DNA of 64,000 nt, taken from contig NZ_JAOTEN010000002.1 in the NCBI RefSeq assembly GCF_025628965.1, positions 186,001-250,000 of the forward strand, in the 5' to 3' direction. Shown here in pieces: positions 34,237 through 43,182 of this stretch. Position 1 is the first letter of the stretch; each line of letters begins with the position of its first letter. Source of the DNA: Chryseobacterium gilvum. Its GTDB lineage: Bacteria > Bacteroidota > Bacteroidia > Flavobacteriales > Weeksellaceae. A program made the position numbers and the translations under genes. The notes beneath the pieces were generated by a model. That model saw nothing but the letters and a program-made list of their open reading frames with translations, searched no databases and had not been told where the DNA came from.

Positions 34237-35097
34237 ATGAAAAGACCAGGTTACGCAACCGATAAAGTACTAAAGCAATTCATCAAAAATGCTTTGGAAG
34301 AAGACATTCAGGATGGAGATCATTCTACTCTTTCTACCATTCCGAAGGATCTTACTCAAAGTGCAAAGCTTCTCGTAAAGCAAAACTGTATTCTTGCCGG
34401 TGTAGAACTCGCTGAAATGATTTTTAAAACTTTTGATAAAAATCTGGAAATTGAACGATTCATCAAAGACGGCGAAACGGCAAAAGTGGGCGACGTTGCA
34501 TTTATCGTAACAGGGAGCGCAAGATCAATTCTTTCAACAGAAAGACTGGTTCTCAATTGTATGCAGCGAATGAGCGGCATTGCAACCATGACGCACGAAT
34601 GGGATTCAAGATTGATCGGATCAAAAACCAGGCTTTTAGACACCCGGAAAACGACGCCCAATTTCAGGGTTTGTGAAAAATGGGCTGTCGCCATCGGCGG
34701 CGGGACCAATCACCGATATGGTTTATACGATATGATCATGCTGAAAGACAACCATATTGATTACAATGGAAGCATTATAAATGCCGTGAAAATGGCAAAA
34801 GAGTACGTGAAGAAATCAAAAAAGAAACTGAAAATTGAAGTTGAGACCAGAAACCTTGAAGAAGTGCAGGAAGCTATCAAAGCCAAAGTAGACCGGATCA
34901 TGCTGGATAATATGGATGTGGAAACCATGAAAAAAGCGGTTATTATGATTAACGGCACTTGTGAAAGCGAAGCTTCGGGAGGCATTACAAGAGATCAGCT
35001 TAAAGAAATCGCTGCTACTGGAGTAACTTATATTTCAGCAGGAGCCTTAACCCACTCAGCAGAAAATATTGATCTAAGTCTTAAGGCGGTAAAATAA
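34237..35097 (+). CDS. nadC: Nicotinate-nucleotide diphosphorylase (quinolinate phosphoribosyltransferase)
   Basis: A 286-residue enzyme converting quinolinate and PRPP to nicotinate mononucleotide, the step after NadB/NadA. Motifs: EEDIQDGDHST near the N-terminus, LNCMQRMSGIATMTHEW, LDTRKTTPNFR, KWAVAIGGGTNHRYGLYDMIMLKDNHI and EVETRNLEEVQEA. Translated right after nadB. Confidence 0.96.
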   Translation: MKRPGYATDKVLKQFIKNALEEDIQDGDHSTLSTIPKDLTQSAKLLVKQNCILAGVELAEMIFKTFDKNLEIERFIKDGETAKVGDVAFIVTGSARSILSTERLVLNCMQRMSGIATMTHEWDSRLIGSKTRLLDTRKTTPNFRVCEKWAVAIGGGTNHRYGLYDMIMLKDNHIDYNGSIINAVKMAKEYVKKSKKKLKIEVETRNLEEVQEAIKAKVDRIMLDNMDVETMKKAVIMINGTCESEASGGITRDQLKEIAATGVTYISAGALTHSAENIDLSLKAVK

Positions 35098-35308
35098 AGA
35101 TTATATATTTAATAAAAACAAGTGCCATTTGTTAAAAATTAAATAATATGATTTTTTTCAGCTAAAAATCCAAATATTGTACAATTGTCTGTATTACAGC
35201 GCATTAACTGTTATTAAGATTGATTAAAAATTAACGTTTAGTTAATAAGAGTTAAAATTTATTTGCCGAATTTTGCATAAAATTTAAATCTAACTATTAC
35301 TTACGATT

Positions 35309-37990
35309 ATGAAATTAATCAACAAATCAATGCTAACTGTGATTATCTCACTTTCTACAGCTAGTGTTTATTATGCACAACAAGTTAAAGATACTGTTGA
35401 CACAAGGTCAAAAGACATCGAGCAGGTTGTACTTACAGGTGTTGCCGATATCGCCAAAGATAGAAAAACACCGGTTGCCGTTTCAACAATTAAAGAAGCT
35501 CAGATTGTTGAAAGATTAGGAAACCAGGAATTTCCTGAAATCCTAAATACAACGCCTTCAGTATACGCTACAAAAGCAGGTGGTGGTTTTGGAGATTCTA
35601 AAATTAACATCAGAGGTTTCGCACAGGAAAACATTGCCGTTATGGTAAACGGAGTTCCTGTAAATGATATGGAAAATGGCGCTGTTTATTGGTCAAACTG
35701 GGCCGGTCTTTCTGACGTAACTTCTGCAATGCAGGTACAACGAGGTCTGGGTTCATCAAAATTGGCTATTGCTTCTGTTGGAGGAACTATTAACGTTTTA
35801 ACAAGAGCAGCAGATAAAAAACAAGGCGGAATCGTTTCTCTAGGCCTTGGTAATGACGATTATGTAAAAACTTTATTTGCATACAATACCGGGAAAAGCG
35901 CAAAAGGGTGGTCGAGCTCATTCTTAATGAGTAGAACGGCAGGTTCAATGTATGCTGACGGAACACAATTTGAAGGTTACAATTACTATTTTGCTTTAGG
36001 ATATAACAAACCTGGAGGAAAACATGATTTCCAATTTACCATTACTGGTGCTCCACAATGGCATAATCAAAGATCAACCTATTCTTCTATTCAAAATTAC
36101 ATCAAATACAATGAGGACAATGATGGTACTCCTGACAGAAGATACAATGCAGATTGGGGTTATAGAAATGGAGAAGTAGTTTCTAATAGAATAAACTATT
36201 ATCACAAACCTGTAATGTCTCTTAACTGGGACTGGAATATGAGTGAGAAATCTAAATTAAACTCTGTTTTCTATGGTTCTTTCGGAAGAGGTGGAGGAAC
36301 AGGAGATTTGGGTAGAGTTGGAGGAAAATTTGTTTCAGGATTTGTAACACCGACAGGACAGATAGATTACGACGCAATATATGCTGCAAATGCTGGTGTA
36401 AATGTAAATACAGCCGCAGCAGGAAATACATTAGTAAGAAGATCATCTATTAATTCGCATAACTGGTTCGGAGCAATTATCAGTTTCAACCACAAAATAA
36501 ATGACAATTTAAACTTTACTATTGGTACAGATGACAGATATTATTATGGATACCATTATCAGGTAATCTCTGATTTATATGGTGCATCTGGATATAAAGA
36601 CAATACCAATCAGAATTTTTATACTGCTCCTGGAAACGTTTATACTGCTACTCCAAGAATCATTTCAAATTCATTTTCTACAAATCCAAGCTGGAATCCT
36701 TTCGGAGGAAAGCTGAACAATGAAGAAGACATGGTCGCTTATAATAATGATGGAGAAGTTTTATGGTATGGAGGTTTTGGACAGTTAGAATATTCTAACG
36801 ATAAATTATCTGCATTTGTTTCTGGTGCTGTTTCTAATCAATCATTTCAGAGAATTGATCATTTTATTATTGATGGTGTAACATTATTAAATGGGACGAA
36901 GGCAGGTTTTGCAGCTTCTACTGCACCAAACGCTCCTATTATTCAGCCTACAGCAACAAACCCTGCTTTATATACAGAAACAGGATTTAAAAATATTTTA
37001 GGTTATAATGTGAAAGCAGGCGCAAACTATAATATTGATGATCATCATAATGTTTTTGCAAATGTTGGATATTATTCTAAGCAGCCATTCTTAAACGCAG
37101 TATATCCAAACAATAAAAACTATCTTAATCCTAATTTAACAAACGAAAAAATCTTCGGAGTTGAAGTAGGGTATGGTTTCCGTTCAGGAATCTTTAATGC
37201 AAATCTTAACCTTTACAGAACAGAATGGAAGGATAGATTTTTAAGAAGAGGAGGCCTTACAGTAGATCCGGATAACAATCCTGCTACAAATAATAGCATC
37301 TCAAATGCATATGCAAATATTCAGGGGATCACTGAAATTCACCAAGGTGCTGAATTAGAAGTAACTGCCAATGTACATAAAATGGTAAGTTTATTTGGAA
37401 TGGTTTCTGTTGGCGATTGGTATTACAAAGGAAACGCGCAAGGAAATCTTTTCACCGAAACCAATGAACAAATTGGTGCAGATGCTCAAACATTATACTT
37501 AGATAAAGTAAAAGTTGGAGGTGCAGCTCAATCTAGTTTAGCAGCCGGTTTTAAAATCAAACCAACAGATTGGTTCTCATTTGATGGAACTTATAGAGGT
37601 GTTAAGAATCTCTATGCAAACTTAAACCTTCTTAACTTTTCAAATCAAGCTGCAGGCAACAAAGGGGCATTAGAACTTCCAACATATGGATTAGTTGACT
37701 TAGGAATTTCATTTAAAATTAAATTAAAAAACCCTAATCAATTCTTCACATTAAGAGGTAATGTATATAACTTATTAGATAAGGCTTATATAGCAGAATC
37801 TAATACCAATACTCATGCTAACCTTTCAGCACAAGAATATGCAGATATTAATGGTGGTACAATTGCTTCGACAGCAGCAAACTACGCATTATATCAATCA
37901 GCAGGAAACTGGAATGGAGTAAGCCAACAAAACCAAGTTTATTTCGGTTATGGTAGAACATGGTCTGCAACATTGTCATTTAACTTCTAA
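35309..37990 (+). CDS. TonB-dependent outer-membrane receptor
   Basis: An 893-residue protein with signal peptide ending YYAQ, a TonB-box-like region (DIEQVVLTGVAD), a plug domain (about 50-165: INIRGFAQENIAVMVNGVPVND, GTINVLTR) and a 22-strand-type barrel ending in a terminal Phe (SATLSFNF). It imports a large or scarce nutrient with energy from TonB. It lacks the carboxypeptidase-like N-terminal domain seen in the second receptor (47324-50209). No SusD-like partner is adjacent, so the substrate is unknown. A strong terminator follows. Confidence 0.92.
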   Translation: MKLINKSMLTVIISLSTASVYYAQQVKDTVDTRSKDIEQVVLTGVADIAKDRKTPVAVSTIKEAQIVERLGNQEFPEILNTTPSVYATKAGGGFGDSKINIRGFAQENIAVMVNGVPVNDMENGAVYWSNWAGLSDVTSAMQVQRGLGSSKLAIASVGGTINVLTRAADKKQGGIVSLGLGNDDYVKTLFAYNTGKSAKGWSSSFLMSRTAGSMYADGTQFEGYNYYFALGYNKPGGKHDFQFTITGAPQWHNQRSTYSSIQNYIKYNEDNDGTPDRRYNADWGYRNGEVVSNRINYYHKPVMSLNWDWNMSEKSKLNSVFYGSFGRGGGTGDLGRVGGKFVSGFVTPTGQIDYDAIYAANAGVNVNTAAAGNTLVRRSSINSHNWFGAIISFNHKINDNLNFTIGTDDRYYYGYHYQVISDLYGASGYKDNTNQNFYTAPGNVYTATPRIISNSFSTNPSWNPFGGKLNNEEDMVAYNNDGEVLWYGGFGQLEYSNDKLSAFVSGAVSNQSFQRIDHFIIDGVTLLNGTKAGFAASTAPNAPIIQPTATNPALYTETGFKNILGYNVKAGANYNIDDHHNVFANVGYYSKQPFLNAVYPNNKNYLNPNLTNEKIFGVEVGYGFRSGIFNANLNLYRTEWKDRFLRRGGLTVDPDNNPATNNSISNAYANIQGITEIHQGAELEVTANVHKMVSLFGMVSVGDWYYKGNAQGNLFTETNEQIGADAQTLYLDKVKVGGAAQSSLAAGFKIKPTDWFSFDGTYRGVKNLYANLNLLNFSNQAAGNKGALELPTYGLVDLGISFKIKLKNPNQFFTLRGNVYNLLDKAYIAESNTNTHANLSAQEYADINGGTIASTAANYALYQSAGNWNGVSQQNQVYFGYGRTWSATLSFNF

Positions 37991-38013
37991 GAATTTAGAT
38001 TTTATATACTACC

Positions 38014-38043
38014 AAATCCCGGCTTTATAGCCGGGATTTTTTT
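38014..38043 (+). terminator. Terminator of TonB receptor gene
   Basis: 11-bp perfect stem AAATCCCGGCT / AGCCGGGATTT (38014-38024, 38029-38039), TTAT loop, T run. Confidence 0.88.
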
Positions 38044-38050
38044 ATATTTG
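38043..38050 (+). promoter_or_regulatory. Candidate -7 box of four-helix membrane protein gene
   Basis: TATATTTG overlapping the end of the preceding terminator, 23 nt before ATG 38074. Confidence 0.4.
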
Positions 38051-38073
38051 CAGCTAACTAAAAAATACTATTT

Positions 38074-38511
38074 ATGGATTTCAACATTATGCTTCAGGCG
38101 CACCGTGGTTTTGCTTACTTGATATTGCTTGCAATTGCTGTTTTCATCGTTGCACTCTTGATGACCATGTTTGGATATTCAGGCAAAATTTCAAAATTTT
38201 TAAGAAAATCTTCCCTTTTTACCATGATTTTCTTTCATACGCAAGCAGTGATTGGATTAATCATGTTATTCTTTTTTTCTCCGGGGTTTAAAGCCGCAAA
38301 AGAATCGGGAATGTTAATGAAAGATTCTATTTTGCGAAACACCTATGTTGAACATCCTACCGCAATGATTATTGCAGCAATATTATTAACCATTGTCAAT
38401 AAAAAATTCAAAACCAACGAAAAATTAAATATGAGCTGGGTCATCATGGCATTGATCGCGGTTGCATTAGTACTCTGGGCATTCCAGTGGAAAAGATTGT
38501 TTGGAGGATAA
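38074..38511 (+). CDS. Four-helix membrane protein, function unknown
   Basis: 145 residues with four predicted membrane helices (FAYLILLAIAVFIVALLM, TMIFFHTQAVIGLIMLFFF, AMIIAAILLTIV, WVIMALIAVALVLWAF). Histidines at about residues 10, 55 and 94 sit at the ends of or inside the first three helices, which recalls small b-type haem proteins; this is only suggestive. It lies 61 bp before asd. Confidence 0.75.
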   Translation: MDFNIMLQAHRGFAYLILLAIAVFIVALLMTMFGYSGKISKFLRKSSLFTMIFFHTQAVIGLIMLFFFSPGFKAAKESGMLMKDSILRNTYVEHPTAMIIAAILLTIVNKKFKTNEKLNMSWVIMALIAVALVLWAFQWKRLFGG

Positions 38512-38572
38512 TTGAATATCATCAGCCATTTAAAACATAATCAACAGATTTTTAATCTATTTAAATAACCCC

Positions 38573-39565
38573 ATGAAAGTAGCGGTAATAGGATCAACCG
38601 GAATGGTTGGGCAGGTTATGCTTAAAATTCTCGAAGAAAGAAATTTCCCGGTTACAGAATTAATTCCTGTAGCATCAGAAAGATCTGTCGGAAAGAAAAT
38701 CAAATATAAAGATACAGAATATACAATAGTAAGTATGGCAGAAGCGATTGCAGCCAGACCAGATATTGCTATTTTTTCTGCAGGAGGAACCACTTCATTA
38801 GAATTTGCCCCAAAATTTGCAGCGGCCGGAACAACGGTAATTGATAATTCTTCCGCATGGAGAATGGACCCCGATAAGAAGCTGGTCGTTCCAGAAATCA
38901 ATGCCGATGTTTTAACGAAAGACGATAAAATTATTGCCAACCCGAATTGCTCTACCATTCAGCTCGTGATGGTTTTGAGCCCGCTGAATAAAAAATACGA
39001 CCTGAAAAGAGTGATTGTTTCTACCTACCAGTCTGTAACCGGTACCGGTAAAGCGGCTGTAGATCAGTTAAATGCTGAAATAAGTGGCAACAATTCTGTA
39101 GAAAAAGTATATCCTTATCAAATTTTTAAAAATGCATTGCCTCATTGCGATGTATTTTCTGATGATGATTATACGAAGGAAGAAATAAAACTGATGAAAG
39201 AACCTAAAAAGATTTTAGGCGACGACTCCTTCAATCTGACAGCGACTGCAGTAAGAGTTCCTGTACAGGGAGGGCATTCTGAAAGTGTAAATATCGAATT
39301 TGAAAATGAATTTGATCTTGATGAAGTAAGAAAAATCTTATCTGAAACACCGGGTGTAGTCGTTATGGATAATGTGAAAAATAATGAGTATCCGATGCCG
39401 CTGTTTGCGGAAGGCAAAGATGACGTTTTCGTCGGAAGAATCCGGCGAGACCTCTCACAGCCCAAAACACTCAATCTCTGGATTGTGGCAGATAATCTGC
39501 GGAAAGGCGCTGCAACCAACGCAGTACAGATTGCAGAATACTTGGTAGCCCACAACTTAGTATAA
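38573..39565 (+). CDS. asd: Aspartate-semialdehyde dehydrogenase
   Basis: A 330-residue NADPH enzyme that reduces aspartyl phosphate to aspartate semialdehyde, the branch point to lysine/diaminopimelate, threonine and methionine. NADP-binding GSTGMVGQVML at the start, catalytic Cys in NPNCSTIQLV (about 125-134), TYQSVTGTGKAA, and substrate-binding RVPVQGGHSESV with His near residue 238. Full length; a terminator follows. Confidence 0.97.
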   Translation: MKVAVIGSTGMVGQVMLKILEERNFPVTELIPVASERSVGKKIKYKDTEYTIVSMAEAIAARPDIAIFSAGGTTSLEFAPKFAAAGTTVIDNSSAWRMDPDKKLVVPEINADVLTKDDKIIANPNCSTIQLVMVLSPLNKKYDLKRVIVSTYQSVTGTGKAAVDQLNAEISGNNSVEKVYPYQIFKNALPHCDVFSDDDYTKEEIKLMKEPKKILGDDSFNLTATAVRVPVQGGHSESVNIEFENEFDLDEVRKILSETPGVVVMDNVKNNEYPMPLFAEGKDDVFVGRIRRDLSQPKTLNLWIVADNLRKGAATNAVQIAEYLVAHNLV

Positions 39566-39580
39566 ACTAACAAAAATAAA

Positions 39581-39611
39581 AAGAGTCTCCAACAGAGATT
39601 CTTTTTTTTAT
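39581..39611 (+). terminator. Terminator of asd
   Basis: 9-bp stem with one G-T pair (39581-39589, 39595-39603), followed by a T run; it ends just before the next ATG at 39618. Confidence 0.75.
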
Positions 39612-39617
39612 CAAACT

Positions 39618-40619
39618 ATGAACAGTACAAACAACCTCCGCAAAGATAAAATAGGATTCCAGAAAATGATCGCTGTTTTTGGAGTGCTCCTTTTCATCGG
39701 GAAAATTATCGCGTGGAAGCTTACAAATTCCGATGCTGTATTTTCTGATGCCATGGAAAGTATCGTAAATGTCATCAGTGCTTTTATGGGCCTTTATTCC
39801 TTATACTTAGCCTCAAAACCAAAAGATGAAGACCATCCTTACGGACACGGAAAAGTAGAGTTTGTCACTTCGGGAATCGAGGGTGCGTTAATTGCCATTG
39901 CGGGGATTATGATCATCTACGAGGGAATCAACAGTTTACTTACCGGAAAAATTCTGAACCAGCTTGATTGGGGAATTGCCATTATTGCGGCAACGGCAAT
40001 TGTCAATTATTTTCTAGGATATATTTCGATAAAAAAAGGAAAAAAAGAAAATTCTCTGGTTTTAATTTCTTCAGGAAAGCATCTTCAGTCGGATACCATC
40101 ACGACATTAGGCGTAGTAATCAGTTTAATCATTGTATATTTTACTAAAATTTACTGGATAGATTCTGTGGTTGCACTTCTTTTCGGAGGATACATCATTG
40201 TGGTAGGCTATAAAATCGTCCGGAAATCGCTGAGCGGAATTATGGATGAGCAGGACCCGAAATTGCTGAACAGCATCATTGATCTCCTTGAAAAAAACAG
40301 AAAAACAGAATGGATTGATGTTCACAACATGAAAATCCAGCAGTTTGGCGCATCACTTCATATTGACGCCCATATTACTTTGCCTTGGTACTACAGCCTT
40401 CGGGAAGCTCACAATGAAATGGAAAATGTCATTCTTCTTTTAGCCAGCAATATGAAGAGAAGCATTGAATTTAATTTTCATATGGATGACTGCAAACCGA
40501 TCTCCTGCCCGATCTGCCAAATTGCAGATTGCCCTGTACGCGAAAAAGACTTTGTAAAGAGAGTAACCTGGACTCCGGAAAATGTAACCCGCGTAGATAA
40601 GCACACTGCGGAGGAATAA
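39618..40619 (+). CDS. Cation diffusion facilitator transporter with Cys-rich tail
   Basis: A 333-residue inner-membrane metal/proton antiporter. The metal site pattern SDAMESIVNVISA (helix II) and HLQSDTITTLG (helix V) is present, as is HPYGHGKVEF. The cytoplasmic domain follows (about 210-300), and the tail carries four cysteines in DDCKPISCPICQIADCPVR, a probable extra metal-binding site. It exports Zn, Fe, Mn or similar; selectivity cannot be told. Convergent with the xrtF pair, 9 bp apart. Confidence 0.9.
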   Translation: MNSTNNLRKDKIGFQKMIAVFGVLLFIGKIIAWKLTNSDAVFSDAMESIVNVISAFMGLYSLYLASKPKDEDHPYGHGKVEFVTSGIEGALIAIAGIMIIYEGINSLLTGKILNQLDWGIAIIAATAIVNYFLGYISIKKGKKENSLVLISSGKHLQSDTITTLGVVISLIIVYFTKIYWIDSVVALLFGGYIIVVGYKIVRKSLSGIMDEQDPKLLNSIIDLLEKNRKTEWIDVHNMKIQQFGASLHIDAHITLPWYYSLREAHNEMENVILLLASNMKRSIEFNFHMDDCKPISCPICQIADCPVREKDFVKRVTWTPENVTRVDKHTAEE

Positions 40620-40628
40620 TTAAAAATC

Positions 40629-41066
40629 TTAATCCGGTTTCTGTACGATCTTCTGCCTGTAATAAAACAAAGGGATAATCAGAAGTAAAATCAAGGGTTG
40701 AATCACAAATCTTCTCATATAAAAAGAGAAAAGATATCCCGTTTCGAATCGGTCAGCAATGCAGTATAAATAGATAGGAAAAGTAATAAAAAACACTAAG
40801 GTGATTAAAACCGCTCCCTGCAATGTCCACGTTTTATTTTTAAACAAAAAATGAATAATTACGCAGGAAAAAATAAGATTTAGAATAAACCTGAAAAAAT
40901 GTCCTGCAATGAGCCTTCCCCAATCAAAATCCGGAAAAGTGAGGTTTTTGTTAGCCTCATGAAAATAAGAAAGAAAAGGATCATAAAAAATCTGATCTTC
41001 AAGCATTCTTACACAGAATAGCGCTAAAATACCGGCAAGAATCAAAAACCAATTAAGAATTTTCAT
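40629..41066 (-). CDS. Exosortase F system-associated membrane protein
   Basis: 145 residues with four membrane segments, matching the small protein regularly found next to XrtF in Flavobacteriia (FCVRMLEDQIFYDPFLSYFH, FRFILNLIFSCVIIHFLF). It overlaps the end of xrtF by 14 bp, so the two are translationally linked and probably work together in the membrane. Function beyond that association is unknown. Confidence 0.85.
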   Translation of the reverse strand: MKILNWFLILAGILALFCVRMLEDQIFYDPFLSYFHEANKNLTFPDFDWGRLIAGHFFRFILNLIFSCVIIHFLFKNKTWTLQGAVLITLVFFITFPIYLYCIADRFETGYLFSFYMRRFVIQPLILLLIIPLFYYRQKIVQKPD

Positions 41067-41583
41067 GTTTTAATGCGAAAAATTTGATCCAGACCAACCA
41101 GAGAACTACAACTGTTCCATAAATCACTGCCGGAAAAAGATAATCATGAGACATTTTATTATACTGAGGATAATCTCTTGTAACGATGTTTAATCCCATA
41201 ATCCTTGCTACATTCATCAGATAAAGAATAAGAAGCCCTGCAAGTGCAAAAATAAAGGTTTTCGAGCCTTTATAAAATGCAAAAACAAAAGATAAAAACA
41301 AAATCATTACCGAAACGGCATTACAGCCTTCTACCATTCTCGTGACATATTTTTGCTTTACATAAAACCAGACCTGCTCTTTGGCAACATCGTCATACAG
41401 CTGAGTAGCAATACCCAGTTTACTCTGAATAAACCTGACCTGTTCTGCAATCATCCTTGAGTAATGGTCTAAACCTTGTGCTTTAAAACTGTTCAGATAA
41501 AACTGGTATGCAAAAAGCAACACCAGATAAATGATGATAAATCTGAGCAGAATTCCTAAAACAGGTTTAAAGTCCTTTAGCAT
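41053..41583 (-). CDS. xrtF: Exosortase XrtF
   Basis: A 176-residue inner-membrane cysteine protease of the exosortase family. The catalytic triad is visible: Cys in VEGCNAVSVMILF (about 85), Arg in LYLMNVARIMGLN (about 128) and His in MSHDYLFPAVIYG (about 146). Exosortases process proteins with a C-terminal sorting signal; the XrtF substrate is not known and no obvious one is in this window. A TATCTTTG box lies 4 nt before the ATG. It forms a pair with its associated protein. Confidence 0.9.
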   Translation of the reverse strand: MLKDFKPVLGILLRFIIIYLVLLFAYQFYLNSFKAQGLDHYSRMIAEQVRFIQSKLGIATQLYDDVAKEQVWFYVKQKYVTRMVEGCNAVSVMILFLSFVFAFYKGSKTFIFALAGLLILYLMNVARIMGLNIVTRDYPQYNKMSHDYLFPAVIYGTVVVLWLVWIKFFALKHENS

Positions 41584-41587
41584 ATTG

Positions 41588-41595
41588 CAAAGATA
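41588..41595 (-). promoter_or_regulatory. Candidate -7 box abutting xrtF
   Basis: TATCTTTG on the minus strand, 4 nt before the ATG, in the same context as dnaB (TATCTTTGCAA). Predicts a leaderless transcript. Confidence 0.45.
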
Positions 41596-41615
41596 AAAAT
41601 TAGGACGTAAAGTAG

Positions 41616-41623
41616 TATATTTG
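41616..41623 (+). promoter_or_regulatory. Candidate -7 box of amino-sugar operon
   Basis: TATATTTG, 10 nt before ATG 41634; divergent from the xrtF box only 20 bp away. Confidence 0.4.
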
Positions 41624-41633
41624 TGAACAGATT

Positions 41634-42653
41634 ATGACTTCCGAAAACGCAAAAAGATTTTTTGAAAGCCAGCTTGGTAAAAAATCCACAGAATGTATTC
41701 CTTTAGCTCAAAGCGGTTCCGCAAGAGTGAATTTTTTGGTGAAAACCGAAAATGAAAATTACATCATGACCTACAACGAAAATATTCGCGAAAATAAAAG
41801 TTTCCTCTATTTTTCTGAAGTTTTTTCAGGCTTATATCTTAACACCCCTCACATTTACAGTATTTCTGAAGACCGACAATGGTATATTCAGGAATTTTTG
41901 GGCAAACAGACCCTTTCAGAAACCATCTCAAAAGAAGGCGTATCTGGAAAGGTTAAATCTTTGGTAAAACAGACGTTAGAAAAACTATTTCAGCTGCAAA
42001 CCAAAACAGACGGAAAAATAGATTATCAGAAGACTTTTGAATATGAAAGCTATAATGAGCTTCCGGTTATGCACGATCTGTATTATTTTAAAAATTTCCT
42101 GGCAGATGTCCTGGAAATGGAATATCATAAATCCAGCTTACTTAAAGAATTTAAAAATATAGTCTTTCTCATTGAAAGTCTGCAGCCTAAAGGCTTGATG
42201 ATCCGCGATTTTCAATCGAGAAATATCATGGTAAATGAAAAAGATGAAGTTTCCTTTATAGATTATCAGTCGGCAATGCACGGCCCATTAATGTATGATG
42301 TAATTTCATTTTTATTTCAGGCTAAAGCCAACTTTCCTGAAGATTTTAAAAATGAGATGTTAGATTTCTATATTTCACAGTTTAAAAATGAAGAAACCAG
42401 AATTCAGCTAAAAAATTCGGTGATGCCTATTTTGATGATGAGATATCTGCAGGTTTTGGGTGCATATGGCTTTCGTGGGCTGATCCAGAAAAAGCAGCAT
42501 TTCATTTCAAGTCTGGAAATGGGCATTGAAAACATTACTCATTTCTCGGAAAGCTGGGAAAATATGAATGATTATCCGGAATTAATACATGTGATTAGAC
42601 AATTAAATACTGAGGAAACAAAAAATAAAATTAAAAAAATTTTGAACCATTAA
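41634..42653 (+). CDS. AmgK-like phosphotransferase (probable amino-sugar kinase)
   Basis: A 339-residue protein kinase-like phosphotransferase (APH family). Catalytic loop LMIRDFQSRNIMV (about 187-199, Asp as base) and Mg-binding FIDYQSAMHGPLMYDV. With the MurU-like nucleotidyltransferase two genes on, the likely role is anomeric phosphorylation of MurNAc/GlcNAc from wall turnover, as for AmgK in Pseudomonas. The DFQ in place of the common D-x-H is seen in this subgroup. Role is inferred from fold and neighbours. Confidence 0.82.
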   Translation: MTSENAKRFFESQLGKKSTECIPLAQSGSARVNFLVKTENENYIMTYNENIRENKSFLYFSEVFSGLYLNTPHIYSISEDRQWYIQEFLGKQTLSETISKEGVSGKVKSLVKQTLEKLFQLQTKTDGKIDYQKTFEYESYNELPVMHDLYYFKNFLADVLEMEYHKSSLLKEFKNIVFLIESLQPKGLMIRDFQSRNIMVNEKDEVSFIDYQSAMHGPLMYDVISFLFQAKANFPEDFKNEMLDFYISQFKNEETRIQLKNSVMPILMMRYLQVLGAYGFRGLIQKKQHFISSLEMGIENITHFSESWENMNDYPELIHVIRQLNTEETKNKIKKILNH

Positions 42654-42678
42654 GATTTAAAGTTTAAAAATAAATACA

Positions 42679-43089
42679 ATGCTACACATCGACATACACA
42701 GCTTTTCGTATAAAAAAGGAGGAATCCCCAAAGATGAAACCGGGAACGGAGGCGGATTTACCTTCGACTGCCGCGGAATTTTAAATCCGGGAAGAGTGGA
42801 AGAATATAAAATCCAGACCGGAAACGACATCGGCGTTCAGGAATATCTTGAAACCAGAACTGATATGCCCAAGTTTTTAGAGCTGGTAAAAAGCATGATT
42901 TCCATCAATATCGACAATTATTTAGGGCGGGGTTTTGAAAATCTTCAGATCAACTTCGGCTGTACAGGAGGACAACACAGATCGGTTTATTCAGCCATAA
43001 AAATTGCGCATTTCATTGAAGAAAAATATGGCGATCAAGTAGAAGTAAGCCTTCATCATGATGAGCAGCATCAACTTAATTATAAGTAA
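42679..43089 (+). CDS. Stand-alone RapZ C-terminal domain protein
   Basis: 136 residues matching only the C-terminal part of RapZ: FDCRGILNPGRVEEY, TGNDIGVQEYLE, and the hallmark FGCTGGQHRSVYSA (about 95-108). In enterobacteria this domain binds glucosamine-6-phosphate and small RNAs that control GlmS. Here the N-terminal P-loop kinase part is absent. Placement between an AmgK-like kinase and a MurU-like nucleotidyltransferase suggests it senses or handles an amino-sugar phosphate; this is inference. Confidence 0.85.
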   Translation: MLHIDIHSFSYKKGGIPKDETGNGGGFTFDCRGILNPGRVEEYKIQTGNDIGVQEYLETRTDMPKFLELVKSMISINIDNYLGRGFENLQINFGCTGGQHRSVYSAIKIAHFIEEKYGDQVEVSLHHDEQHQLNYK

Positions 43090-43092
43090 TCA

Positions 43093-43158
43093 GTAATGTG
43101 CAATAAATAATATTTTGCTCCATTATTATTTCTGCTTAAAAACTAAATTGCTCATTAC
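43093..43158. repeat. Inverted repeat between operon genes
   Basis: GTAATGTGCAAT (43093-43104) pairs with ATTGCTCATTAC (43147-43158), 11 of 12 bases, with a 42-nt AT-rich loop. It looks like a REP-type element. Confidence 0.55.
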
Positions 43159-43182
43159 CAATTAATTATAACTCATATTTTT

